Part shown: one piece after another, positions 18,747-27,324 of the stretch
Position numbering within the stretch: the stretch's first letter is position 1
Layout of the letters: each line of letters begins with the position of its first letter
Assembly (NCBI RefSeq): GCF_014841125.1
Contig: NZ_JACYTQ010000005.1
Coordinates: forward strand, 186,001 to 250,000
DNA from: Echinicola arenosa
GTDB taxonomy: Bacteria > Bacteroidota > Bacteroidia > Cytophagales > Cyclobacteriaceae
DNA length: 64,000 bases
Reading direction: 5' to 3'
Position numbers and translations under genes: made by a program
Notes under the pieces: model-generated
Seen by the model: only the letters and a program-made list of their open reading frames with translations
Told to the model about the DNA's origin: nothing
Databases searched by the model: none

Positions 18747-19562
18747 TCATCCTCCCTTTTCATATTTTCTCAACTCCTTGGGCTTAAAATCGAGAGAAAA
18801 ATTTCCAGCTAAGGAAAATGCCCATGACTTACCTTCAAAACTGTATACCTGAACATGCAACCATTCTTTTACTTTGGCAAAAACACCTACATTGTAAGTA
18901 CTGGAATTATATTCAAACATAAGTCCCGCGAAATCAACCGGTTGGTAAGTCACCCCATAAAAAACGCCCACTAAATACTGATAGTCTTTTTCCGAGTACT
19001 CCTTCTTTTTCACCCAACGCAAATCCGTACTTTTTCCTAACCTTTCTTGCTTTACAAGAATATAGGGAGACCCATAGCCCCCAGTGAAGGACAGCTTCCC
19101 TATTTTTGTTTCAAAACTCTTGGTCAAAGCCAAATAGTCATGGCCAAGATCGGGTGCTTCTGACCCCGGTGGAGTAATTCCTATCACGATACCTGGCCAT
19201 TTTTCAGTTTCTTTGTGCAACCTAAACCTTACATCCAGTTGCCTGTCCCCTATGCCCACACTTTCTTTACGCTTTGGCCTATAGCAAATGGTAAAGTTCA
19301 CATCCATCCATTTGGTAAGCCCTGCCCTTACATTATAAAAATTAAGTGTATTTGTGGTGACGGGATCTATAGGTTGGGCATTTATGGAGTAACCATACTC
19401 TTGAGGAACATAACCAAAAGAAAAACCCAGCTCCCTTTCTCCAAACCACGCTCCAGAAGGAATTGTCATCAGTCCTGGTTTTCCCATGAGATTCACTTGA
19501 GCAGCTGCAAATCCAGCAGACGCCATTAGAAGCACCAAAAAAAAGAATTTTAAACTTTTCAA
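18747..19562 (-). CDS. YjbH-like outer-membrane protein, N-terminal half
   Basis: 271 residues, signal peptide ending GFAAAQ. It begins NLMGKPGLMTIPSG, the opening of YjbH-like proteins. Barrel strands follow: FYNVRAGLTKWMDVNFT, GDRQLDVRFRLHKE, YLALTKSF, TGGYGSPYI and DFAGLMFEYNSSTYNVG. It ends at FSLDFKPKE, about where a full-length YjbH (roughly 700 residues) would continue into the half encoded at 16609-17748. It probably acts in EPS passage through or attachment to the outer membrane. It is 115 bases after the WecG-type gene in the same operon. Confidence 0.78.
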   Translation of the reverse strand: MKSLKFFFLVLLMASAGFAAAQVNLMGKPGLMTIPSGAWFGERELGFSFGYVPQEYGYSINAQPIDPVTTNTLNFYNVRAGLTKWMDVNFTICYRPKRKESVGIGDRQLDVRFRLHKETEKWPGIVIGITPPGSEAPDLGHDYLALTKSFETKIGKLSFTGGYGSPYILVKQERLGKSTDLRWVKKKEYSEKDYQYLVGVFYGVTYQPVDFAGLMFEYNSSTYNVGVFAKVKEWLHVQVYSFEGKSWAFSLAGNFSLDFKPKELRKYEKGG

Positions 19563-19676
19563 GCTTTTTTTACTTCACATTGACCGATGTGCTTAAAACC
19601 ATTTACTGCAGCCATTAGACTTAAAATCAGCATCATATTGGATAAATGTAGGGCGAATGAGCACAAATCATACTTT

Positions 19677-20420
19677 TCACCTAACGATAACAAACTTGGG
19701 CTTCCCATTTAAATTTTCTTTGTACTTAACCTTTCCGAAAAATAACAAAGGAATAATCTTTACCAAATGAATTTGACGCCTTATGCGTTTAGGCTGACTG
19801 ATAAGCCTAAAAGCCCATTCCAAATTATTGTCTATCCACCATTTTGGAGCCCTTTTCACCTTCCCTGTATACACATCAAAACTTCCCCCCAAACCAAGGT
19901 AAACAGCAGGGTGAATGGATTGTAGAGCTTTCATTAAATTTTCCTGTCTGGGAGAGCCCATGGCTACAAAAATCACATCTGGCTTTTTATTTTTAATGTC
20001 ATTTTTTAAAGCCCTCACATCATCAGCTTGCATATAACCGTTTCTGTACCCCACAATATTGATCCCATTAAACTCTTTTTTCAAACCTGAAACAGTTTTA
20101 TTAATAACCTCCTCTTTTGCTCCAATCAAGTAGAAGCTTTTATCTTTATGGTGCCTCTTAATGATATCCAACCACAGCTCCACCCCAGGAATCTTGATGG
20201 CTTGAGCAAATCCGTATTTCTTCAGCAAAGCTACCGCGCCAAATCCATCCGGATATCCTATGTTGGAAGACATCAATTGGAGGAAGTCATTATCCGTCAT
20301 CAATATCTTTTCTGCATTGACAGCTACCAATATTTTTTTCTTCTCAAAAGCTTGCTGGATGACTTCTTCCCGACTTCTGGGTGCAAAGAGTCTCAGCCCA
20401 TTTATATTAATAAAGTCCAT
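19677..20420 (-). CDS. WecG/TagA/CpsF-family glycosyltransferase (GT26)
   Basis: 247 residues, the usual size of GT26. Key motifs: NAEKI (N35), YPDGFGAV with the catalytic-site Asp (D58), FVAMGSPRQE, and GLGGSFDVYTGKVKRAPKW with the following NLEWAFRL and PKRIRRQ tail that anchors the enzyme to the membrane. Family members add ManNAc, ManNAcA or glucose as the second sugar onto a lipid-linked first sugar, inside the cell. The start at 20420 follows an AGGAGAA-like site on the minus strand. Confidence 0.92.
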   Translation of the reverse strand: MDFININGLRLFAPRSREEVIQQAFEKKKILVAVNAEKILMTDNDFLQLMSSNIGYPDGFGAVALLKKYGFAQAIKIPGVELWLDIIKRHHKDKSFYLIGAKEEVINKTVSGLKKEFNGINIVGYRNGYMQADDVRALKNDIKNKKPDVIFVAMGSPRQENLMKALQSIHPAVYLGLGGSFDVYTGKVKRAPKWWIDNNLEWAFRLISQPKRIRRQIHLVKIIPLLFFGKVKYKENLNGKPKFVIVR

Positions 20421-20670
20421 GGTTATGTGGTTTTATTGGAAGGAGAACTAGTGTATTACGATGTTGGTGGTTGATGGTGGCCTATGGCCGATCTACTAAA
20501 CTGACATATAATTTGTTTGGATATAAAAGTCAACCTGGATTGGCATTTGGCTTTGGAAAGGTCTGGTGTGGTCAGGCCATAATAATAATTAAACCATAAT
20601 ATTATCTAGAGTGATCAATACCATGTAAACCAAAATTATCTACAAGTACGTTCTTTGTTTCAAGCAAGCA

Positions 20671-21903
20671 CTAAGGATTATTGATCTCTAGGATACTTTT
20701 TTTGGAGAAAGAATTACTTTCTTTAAGAAAACAACTTAAGGCATTAAACATAAATGCATTGCTCCACCGCATATAGGGTATTTTTGAGCTAACACCTCGC
20801 TTCAATTGATAATAAAAATACCCGCTTTTGTCCTGCATATGATCTATAGTCCATTTTGAAACGCTTTCGGCAAGGTTTTGATGAACCTCAAACTTTCCCA
20901 GAACATTGAGCGTCACAAAAAGTTGCCCAGGACAGTGGATATCAATGGGATAAGTTTGGTCATGATAATACTTGGGTATTCCTTGCTTTTCAAAGAAATT
21001 ATGGATGTAAAAATCAAAACCTTTGTCGATGTTTGCTTTGTACTTGGTATCACCTGTAAACTTTTGATAAAACATTAAGGCATCAAGGTTATAACCTGTA
21101 TGAAAACTATCTATCCAATTCTGAATAGGCAACAAGCCATATACCCAGGACCCATCAGGGTTTTGAGCATCTACGGCGGCTTTAACCACTGATTTGGCCA
21201 AAGCAGAATATACTTTATTTCCACTAAAAGCATAACCTAAACTCAGTGTCTTCGCACCCAGTAAGGAAGCATTGAAAACTGTATCATTTCCCTTTCTTGG
21301 ACTATAGCTTAAGATAATACCACTTTTATAGGGAGTACGATGCAGGTCTTTCATGATAAATTCACATGCTGAAAGTGCATCCTTCAGATATGCTTCTTTC
21401 TTTGTGACCTCATAAGCTGCAAATAAAGCTGAAGCACAAAAGGTAGTGACTACCACCGTCGGGGTATGGGCGGGAAATAGAAATAACCGCCTGGCTTGCC
21501 AATCAAAATTATAGCCCCAACAAGCTCCTGAGTAGTGTGGTGTCTTAAGCGACAACAACAAGTCCCCCAACTCATGGATCTGATTCAGTATAGCCTTTTC
21601 GGATCCAAATTGGACATTTCCGTTTTGGGCTAATTCATAAAGATTGCAATACCCACTCAAGAAAAGGGCTATTCCCTTGGCATTATAACCTTTGGGGACC
21701 CTGAGTATTTTTCTAAAATTAATAGGGCTTCGCTTAAAGCCCTGGATCCATGCCAACCGGGCCAAATCCCAATGCCTCAACGGCGTGGCTTGAAATAATT
21801 TGGAGTTTAAGCCATCATAGGGATCCCAACCCTTGAATTGCTCCTGCTCACAGTAATTTTTCAAGGAAAGAAAAGCCTGTGTGATATCAATTCCCATCAG
21901 CAA
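20671..21903 (-). CDS. EPS-locus protein with an (alpha/alpha)6-barrel (six-hairpin glycosidase-like) fold
   Basis: 410 residues without a signal peptide. Repeating helical hairpins with aromatic and His residues (PHYSGACWGYNFDWQ, FPAHTPTVVVTTF, QNPDGSWVYGL, DSFHTGYNLDALM) resemble six-hairpin glycosidase or terpenoid-cyclase-like toroids. The NPDGSW repeat is typical. Such proteins recur in EPS loci, but their reaction is not established. It overlaps the upstream GT4 gene by 17 bases, so it is translationally coupled and likely cytoplasmic, perhaps acting on the nascent repeat unit. Confidence 0.65.
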   Translation of the reverse strand: MLMGIDITQAFLSLKNYCEQEQFKGWDPYDGLNSKLFQATPLRHWDLARLAWIQGFKRSPINFRKILRVPKGYNAKGIALFLSGYCNLYELAQNGNVQFGSEKAILNQIHELGDLLLSLKTPHYSGACWGYNFDWQARRLFLFPAHTPTVVVTTFCASALFAAYEVTKKEAYLKDALSACEFIMKDLHRTPYKSGIILSYSPRKGNDTVFNASLLGAKTLSLGYAFSGNKVYSALAKSVVKAAVDAQNPDGSWVYGLLPIQNWIDSFHTGYNLDALMFYQKFTGDTKYKANIDKGFDFYIHNFFEKQGIPKYYHDQTYPIDIHCPGQLFVTLNVLGKFEVHQNLAESVSKWTIDHMQDKSGYFYYQLKRGVSSKIPYMRWSNAFMFNALSCFLKESNSFSKKSILEINNP

Positions 21904-22930
21904 AAATTTCCTCCAAATTTTGGGTTACTTTAGACGCCATAAAATGCTTTTTGGCATATTCATGGTTATACTTCCCGATCTCTCTCCCTTGATCCGGGTG
22001 CTCTAGGACCCACCTCATTTTGTCTGCATAAATCTCAGGTTCAAAACCCTCTAACAACCATCCCATCCTATCTTCTTCAAAAAAATCCACCAATCCCCCT
22101 ACTGGTCTGGAAATAACCGGTAAACCAAAAGCCATGGCCTCCAACACTGAAGTAGGCATTCCTTCTCCATGGGAAGGCAATAAATACAGATCTGCTCTCT
22201 TAAAAGAAGTGACCAAATCTTCTCCTTCTACATGACCTAGAAAAGTTACGTTTTTAATATTGCGTTCTGCTACGTATTTTTGGGCATGATTGAGTTGGGT
22301 ACCGCTTCCGGCAATGATAAACTTCGTCTCAGGATGTTTCTCTTGCAATATTTCAAAAGCTCTAATTGCTATAAATATTCCTTTGTACGCTTCAACCCTG
22401 GATAAAAACAGAACTGTTGATTTGAATTGTTTTTCCTCAAACTCAAACCCTTCCAAAAGGCTGTCATCTACCTTGGTAGTGGATACATGAATAGGTACTG
22501 AAATTCCCCATTTCATCAATGTCTTTTTGAAGCTTGATGAAAGCACGATAATGGCTTTGGCTCTATTAAATGTATTTCTAAAATGGATAGGGGCTTCATC
22601 GATTTTCTTTTCCATTTGCTTGTTCCAGCCATGAAAAAACACATAGGTTCTTACCCCAAAGAAAGTACTGATCCTCAAGAATAGTCCATCCCTCAACACG
22701 GCCGTATTCCCCAATGAGGGGTTCAGCACCACTACATCATTTTTTCTGATCAGACAGACCCAAAAAAACTTGATGTAGTCAAAGGCCAACGTCAAGACAG
22801 CTGGCCATTTATTCCTACGTCCCACATAGTTATAAGTCACTTCCTTTCTCCAGAACTTCCGCAGCCCCTTAAAATGATTAGCTACCCCTCCCACTAATGA
22901 TAGTGAAGGTGTGTTAATTAAAATTCGCAT
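21887..22930 (-). CDS. Glycosyltransferase family 4 (GT-B)
   Basis: 347 residues. The N-terminal GT-B half has a glycine loop (SLVGGVANHFKGL). The donor half has FLSRVEAYKGI, KFIIAGSG, VTFLGHVEGED, EX7E in EGMPTSVLE and PVISRPVGGL. It should add one sugar in repeat-unit synthesis on the inner membrane. It overlaps the genes on both sides by 17 bases, which points to translational coupling with the polymerase upstream and the toroid-fold protein downstream. Confidence 0.92.
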   Translation of the reverse strand: MRILINTPSLSLVGGVANHFKGLRKFWRKEVTYNYVGRRNKWPAVLTLAFDYIKFFWVCLIRKNDVVVLNPSLGNTAVLRDGLFLRISTFFGVRTYVFFHGWNKQMEKKIDEAPIHFRNTFNRAKAIIVLSSSFKKTLMKWGISVPIHVSTTKVDDSLLEGFEFEEKQFKSTVLFLSRVEAYKGIFIAIRAFEILQEKHPETKFIIAGSGTQLNHAQKYVAERNIKNVTFLGHVEGEDLVTSFKRADLYLLPSHGEGMPTSVLEAMAFGLPVISRPVGGLVDFFEEDRMGWLLEGFEPEIYADKMRWVLEHPDQGREIGKYNHEYAKKHFMASKVTQNLEEIFADGN

Positions 22931-24170
22931 GTGTGGTTTCCAAATATTTCAAATAATAAGACCGCTTCTCATGCTGATCCATAGCCACATAGGAGATGGA
23001 AAGGGCAAACAAATAAAACGCATAAATCATATCGAAGTTTTGAAAGAAACTCATCGCCAAATATGCCCAAAATAAGCCCATTGCTAAATATTTCCCCTCA
23101 AAAACAAACAACTTGTTCAGTTTATATACATGAACCAAAAACACCACATAAGCTGCCAAACCAAAAAGTCCATTATTTAAAAGCAGGAGTAGAAAACCAT
23201 TGTGCGGGATCAATCCCTTTCCCAATTTGGCCTCCATCCTCTTTTTTTCTTCCGTTTGTCCTATCCCGATGATTTTTTCTGAAATGCTCGACTCCCAAAA
23301 GATTTCCACGGAATACAGGTAGAGCAAACCTCTTCCACTTCCCAGCTTTTCAAAGGACTCCAATTCAGCCCCATTCACCCTTTTACCCAGCACCCTGTCT
23401 ACCAATACCTTATTATCCATCACCCAAAATCCAGTAATGGTCAACAGTAAAAAGCTGAGCAGGAATAACTGGACCCGCATCAACTTGTCCCGCCAGATAA
23501 AATAAGAAACCATGGGAATAGCCCCTACCACAACCATCACCAAGCCCGTACGCACATAAGTGTGGATTAAAAAGTACAGCCCCAAAAGGAGTAGCACGGT
23601 GAGATAAAATCGATTATATGCATGGGAGCACCAAAAAAACAAGATGGTCAGCATGGCTCCTGCAAGTGCTGTAGATGCCGAATGGACGGTTTGGAACGGC
23701 CCAATAAGCCCGGTAAATTCCTCTCCAAATCCACTCAGATCAAATCCACTTTCAATACTTTTTAAAAGCCCTATTTCATAAGGAACAAAACTTAAAATCA
23801 AAAAAGAGGATAAAAACAGCAAACCCGACCTAATCTCATCCGATGAAAACCTCAATACATAAATCCCGAATAAAGGCAATATCAATGTAGTGCTGAACAA
23901 GAGCACTGCATTAAATGGATTGTTAATAAGTTCAAGGTTAAAAACCTGGAGCAAGGAAACCACTAGCAATGGCTTATAGATAAACACAAATAAACTTTTG
24001 TTCCTTAAAAAACTAACCATAAGGAAAACCAATAGCCCACCTTTCCATAAATGAGAAATTTTTATACGCCATAATTCCAATGACTCAAAGTGAAAGAGGA
24101 AAAGCAATAGCAATCCCAAGAAGAGGTATTTTATAAAGGAGACCGTATTTTTTGCTTGTGCGTAATGCAT
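22914..24170 (-). CDS. Wzy-like O-antigen/EPS polymerase
   Basis: 418 residues with about eleven hydrophobic segments by eye. A large periplasmic loop ends in GKGLIPHNGFLLLLLNNGLFGL, carrying the PHNGFL...NGLFG pattern of Wzy_C proteins. It should polymerise flipped repeat units. Its position between two GT4 genes and near wzx is the normal Wzy context. The protein is unlike the polymerase at 391-1599 apart from this motif. Confidence 0.85.
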   Translation of the reverse strand: MHYAQAKNTVSFIKYLFLGLLLLFLFHFESLELWRIKISHLWKGGLLVFLMVSFLRNKSLFVFIYKPLLVVSLLQVFNLELINNPFNAVLLFSTTLILPLFGIYVLRFSSDEIRSGLLFLSSFLILSFVPYEIGLLKSIESGFDLSGFGEEFTGLIGPFQTVHSASTALAGAMLTILFFWCSHAYNRFYLTVLLLLGLYFLIHTYVRTGLVMVVVGAIPMVSYFIWRDKLMRVQLFLLSFLLLTITGFWVMDNKVLVDRVLGKRVNGAELESFEKLGSGRGLLYLYSVEIFWESSISEKIIGIGQTEEKKRMEAKLGKGLIPHNGFLLLLLNNGLFGLAAYVVFLVHVYKLNKLFVFEGKYLAMGLFWAYLAMSFFQNFDMIYAFYLFALSISYVAMDQHEKRSYYLKYLETTHANFN

Positions 24171-24174
24171 CCCG

Positions 24175-25266
24175 CTATATTAAATCCAAAAATTGCTGGG
24201 CTACTTTTTCAATGTGATACTCCTCCACATTTTCCACCCTATATTGGCTTTCATATTTCCCATCGAGAAAATCTATTACCAACTGAGGATTGAAATCATT
24301 GCTCCTTAGCGATAAAATAGGCCTTTTTAATAAAGCATAATCAATCAGCTTGCTGGGCTTTTGAAAGCTATTTCCATTTTCAAAATTGACTAAAAAATCC
24401 ATTTGGCCCAGTTCGCTTAGCAGTTGGTTTCTTGGCACAAAGGCCCTCAACTCTAATTTGGCCCCAAGCTTCTTTTCGTAATCCAATAGAAACTTTTCGT
24501 TCTTGGTGTAGATAATAAATTTAAACGCTGCCTTTTGGCGATGTAAAAATTCCAGTAGTTTCCGAGGATCCCTCAATCCCGGGCTCAGGTTACCTGCATA
24601 GGCAAATGTTGGAACGGGATTTTGTGGCTCCTCATGATTTTGGGGTACATCATCGAAATCAAAACCCTGCGGAATGACCCTGATTTTATTTTCAAACTTT
24701 TTAGGATAGGCTTGCTTTGCTTCAGGGACGGGAACCGTGATATAGTCCGGTTTACCACAAAACCACTCCTCGATATACCTGAAGTAAAATGGTGGCTCAA
24801 GCCTTCCCAAACTATTTTTTAAAAAAGGGTCACCGCAGTCAGCTACCCAAACCTTTGCCATATGTCGATTTTTTGAAATCGCCTTGGCCACTCCAAAGTG
24901 TACCGGGTAGGGATAGGCAATGGACAACAACAGGTCATGGCCCTTTTCTTTTTCCAAAGCATTCCTAAAATTTTCCATCAACAAAATATGGGGATAAAGA
25001 AAAAAATACTCCAGCCCAAACCTAATCATAGCTTTGACTTTGTTTCCCTGTATCAAGGAAGGCGTTGGTTTTACCCTTGCCTTGACCATAAAGCCATATT
25101 TGCTTTCCAGGTTTCGATAGCAATAATTCCTCTCAGGGATCAACACTTCCACATGATGACCGCGACGGGAAAATTCCTTAGCAAGCTCAAAAGCCCTGAA
25201 AGCTCTTGGAGTGATGTCCGGATAAAAAAACTTGGTAGCAATCAGTATATTCTTCTTCGATTCCAA
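24175..25266 (-). CDS. Glycosyltransferase family 4 (GT-B)
   Basis: 363 residues. The N-terminus reads ILIATKFFYPDITPRAFRA and GHHVEVLIPERN, a GT4 acceptor-domain start. The donor half has FAYAGNLSPGLRDPRKL and SFQKPSKLIDYALLKRPIL in place of a canonical EX7E motif, as in some EPS GT4 enzymes. It ends 4 bases before the polymerase start, so it is in the same operon. Donor and acceptor are unknown. Confidence 0.85.
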   Translation of the reverse strand: MESKKNILIATKFFYPDITPRAFRAFELAKEFSRRGHHVEVLIPERNYCYRNLESKYGFMVKARVKPTPSLIQGNKVKAMIRFGLEYFFLYPHILLMENFRNALEKEKGHDLLLSIAYPYPVHFGVAKAISKNRHMAKVWVADCGDPFLKNSLGRLEPPFYFRYIEEWFCGKPDYITVPVPEAKQAYPKKFENKIRVIPQGFDFDDVPQNHEEPQNPVPTFAYAGNLSPGLRDPRKLLEFLHRQKAAFKFIIYTKNEKFLLDYEKKLGAKLELRAFVPRNQLLSELGQMDFLVNFENGNSFQKPSKLIDYALLKRPILSLRSNDFNPQLVIDFLDGKYESQYRVENVEEYHIEKVAQQFLDLI

Positions 25267-25329
25267 ATCGCTATTTGTTTATTAAATTGGTCATCCCCTC
25301 CTCAAAAGAAGCCATTTCAGATATAGACC

Positions 25330-26817
25330 TCAAGAATGAACCGCCTTATTGGTAAATACCCCTTTTAAAATCATGGCATAATCGATTTTTAGTAGTTTCC
25401 CCAAAACATAAATCAGCATAAAATACAAGCCCGAAGACAACAAAAGTTGAAGGAATACATCTGCACCAGTATACAAGTAATGCGCCATAAACATGGACAC
25501 GATAATCGCTGAAACAGATAGCAATATTACTTTCACAATCCCTACAAAAGGAATAAAATCAATCACCCTCACCTGGAGAAGTCTTGCGGCTAAGTGGATA
25601 AAAACAGTAATTTTAAGTGCATTCCAAAAGACACTGTTTAGTGCCACCCCATACGGATTGTCAAAGACCACCGTAACCACATACCCTGTTGACCATACCC
25701 CCATAGCCATAAAGAAATGTACGATAGCATATAGGCTGGTCTTTCCAGCAGCAAAAAACAAAGGCGCAAACACCACGATATTAAAAAGATTGGAAATGAT
25801 GCTAATCATAAAATAAAGCCCTGAATTGGAATATGCATTAGTGAATACAAACACCATGATTTCAGTAGCATGACAAAAGCAAAAAACCACCAATGGGTAG
25901 ATCAACATGGCCGATTTGTAAATTGCGCTTTTCCATATGGGAAGTAATTGGACCTCGGGTCTCGATTTTTCATGGAATATTTTAGAAAACAATGGCAATA
26001 CAACCAAGGATACGCTTGATGTAATCATGGGGACAAAGGGAATATCCACAAAACCATTGGAATACTCTGCAAAAACTTCCTGCCCAAAGTACCTGCTGAT
26101 ATAAAATTGGTCAGCTGCTTTAATCCCCATGGCCCAAATACTGGAGAGCACTATTGGAAGGCTATATCCTAAAATCTCCTTGTACTTTAAGCCTGTCTTG
26201 GCCTGTTCAATATCGAGAAATGGTATGCGCTTAAAATAGAATGCCCACAAACAAGTAAATACAGCGCCTACCAACCAACCATACAGTGCATTTTCGACCG
26301 TGGCACCAAAAACCATTACACTGCAGACAATGAGGAATAACGTAACAAACCTTGTAATAGTAGTATAAAGCGCAATGTATTTATTTAATTGATAAGAAGA
26401 TAGTATCCCTTCAATCCCCAAAGTAGGCAGCAATAGAAAAGGAATAGGAGAAAACAATCTTAAACTAGCTGCCAATGCCTCATTTTGAAGCCAGGAAGCA
26501 AACAAGTCAGCCCCCACATATATAAAAGCACTGAACACCAGCCCTATGCTTGAAAGCAAAAGAGTTACTTTCATGACAATCGACTTCCCCTCTGCTTTTT
26601 GGTACCGGGGAAGGAAATAAGGGTAAACCCTTGGTAAGCCAGCACTAAATACGATCAAAAGCATACTGTATATATAGACAATCTGCTTGTAGGTACCATA
26701 TGCAGGCTTGTCCAAATACCGGGAAAGCAGGGCAGCGCTGATAATTCCGAATGAAAATGAACTAAAAGTGCCCAATCCTGCCCAAAATGCCTCTTTGATA
26801 TTGTTCCCCCCTTTCAA
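25330..26817 (-). CDS. Wzx-type repeat-unit flippase (MOP superfamily)
   Basis: 495 residues with roughly fourteen hydrophobic segments. The N-terminus SFSFGIISAALLSRYLDKPAYGTYKQ is the GxxxxxxxxR-L-P--G-Y pattern of polysaccharide flippases. A central FGQEVFAEYSNGFVDIPF resembles helix 7. It should translocate undecaprenyl-PP-linked repeat units to the periplasm. It leads the transcription unit that follows the strong terminator after wzc, and probably has its own promoter in the 26818-27259 gap. A second, different flippase lies at 59701-61125. Confidence 0.9.
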   Translation of the reverse strand: MKGGNNIKEAFWAGLGTFSSFSFGIISAALLSRYLDKPAYGTYKQIVYIYSMLLIVFSAGLPRVYPYFLPRYQKAEGKSIVMKVTLLLSSIGLVFSAFIYVGADLFASWLQNEALAASLRLFSPIPFLLLPTLGIEGILSSYQLNKYIALYTTITRFVTLFLIVCSVMVFGATVENALYGWLVGAVFTCLWAFYFKRIPFLDIEQAKTGLKYKEILGYSLPIVLSSIWAMGIKAADQFYISRYFGQEVFAEYSNGFVDIPFVPMITSSVSLVVLPLFSKIFHEKSRPEVQLLPIWKSAIYKSAMLIYPLVVFCFCHATEIMVFVFTNAYSNSGLYFMISIISNLFNIVVFAPLFFAAGKTSLYAIVHFFMAMGVWSTGYVVTVVFDNPYGVALNSVFWNALKITVFIHLAARLLQVRVIDFIPFVGIVKVILLSVSAIIVSMFMAHYLYTGADVFLQLLLSSGLYFMLIYVLGKLLKIDYAMILKGVFTNKAVHS

Positions 26818-27259
26818 CTCCTTCGTGGGTCTGTTCTAATCTTCATGATATATAAAATGGATCACATGCAAAAGAAAACACAGCTTCGCCACGTCAGGCC
26901 CATTTGCACCGTATTTTGATTATTCAATTGAGAAAACCTTAGCCAAGATCATTAACTCTTACCCTAAAAGCATTCAGTCAAACCTCATTACTTTATTTGC
27001 AAATGGCCTTTGTTGGATTGCTTAGCCCTTGGATACAGCTGTTGAATAAAAGTACCGCTATATGATTTTCCCAATTATAAAAACGCATTTAAAATCTAAT
27101 TTAATGTTTTTTTTAATAAAACCATGCACCTTGGCTTGTTTCATGAAAAATTTACATCCGCCTATAATTCATTACTCCATTATAGTAAAATTTACATTTT
27201 TCAACACTTTTTTATTACCTATAAGGGACTGATTTAAAAAGTCTATTTCAAAAATTGAC
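26818..27259. other. Intergenic region upstream of the flippase
   Basis: About 440 bases, AT-rich, no gene seen. Because a terminator stands between it and wzc, it likely contains the promoter of the wzx-to-lipoprotein operon. No confident promoter motif was found. Confidence 0.4.
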
Positions 27260-27302
27260 AAAAAAAACACTGCCCTTCTTGTCAGGGCAGTGTTTTTTTT
27301 GG
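27260..27302. terminator. Strong terminator between wzc and wzx
   Basis: ACACTGCCCT / AGGGCAGTGT arms with a 7-base loop, A7 on one side and T8 on the other, 23 bases past the wzc stop. It splits the EPS locus into a wza-wzc unit and a downstream assembly unit. Confidence 0.9.
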
Positions 27303-27324
27303 TCCTATTCATTGCGTGAATCAC

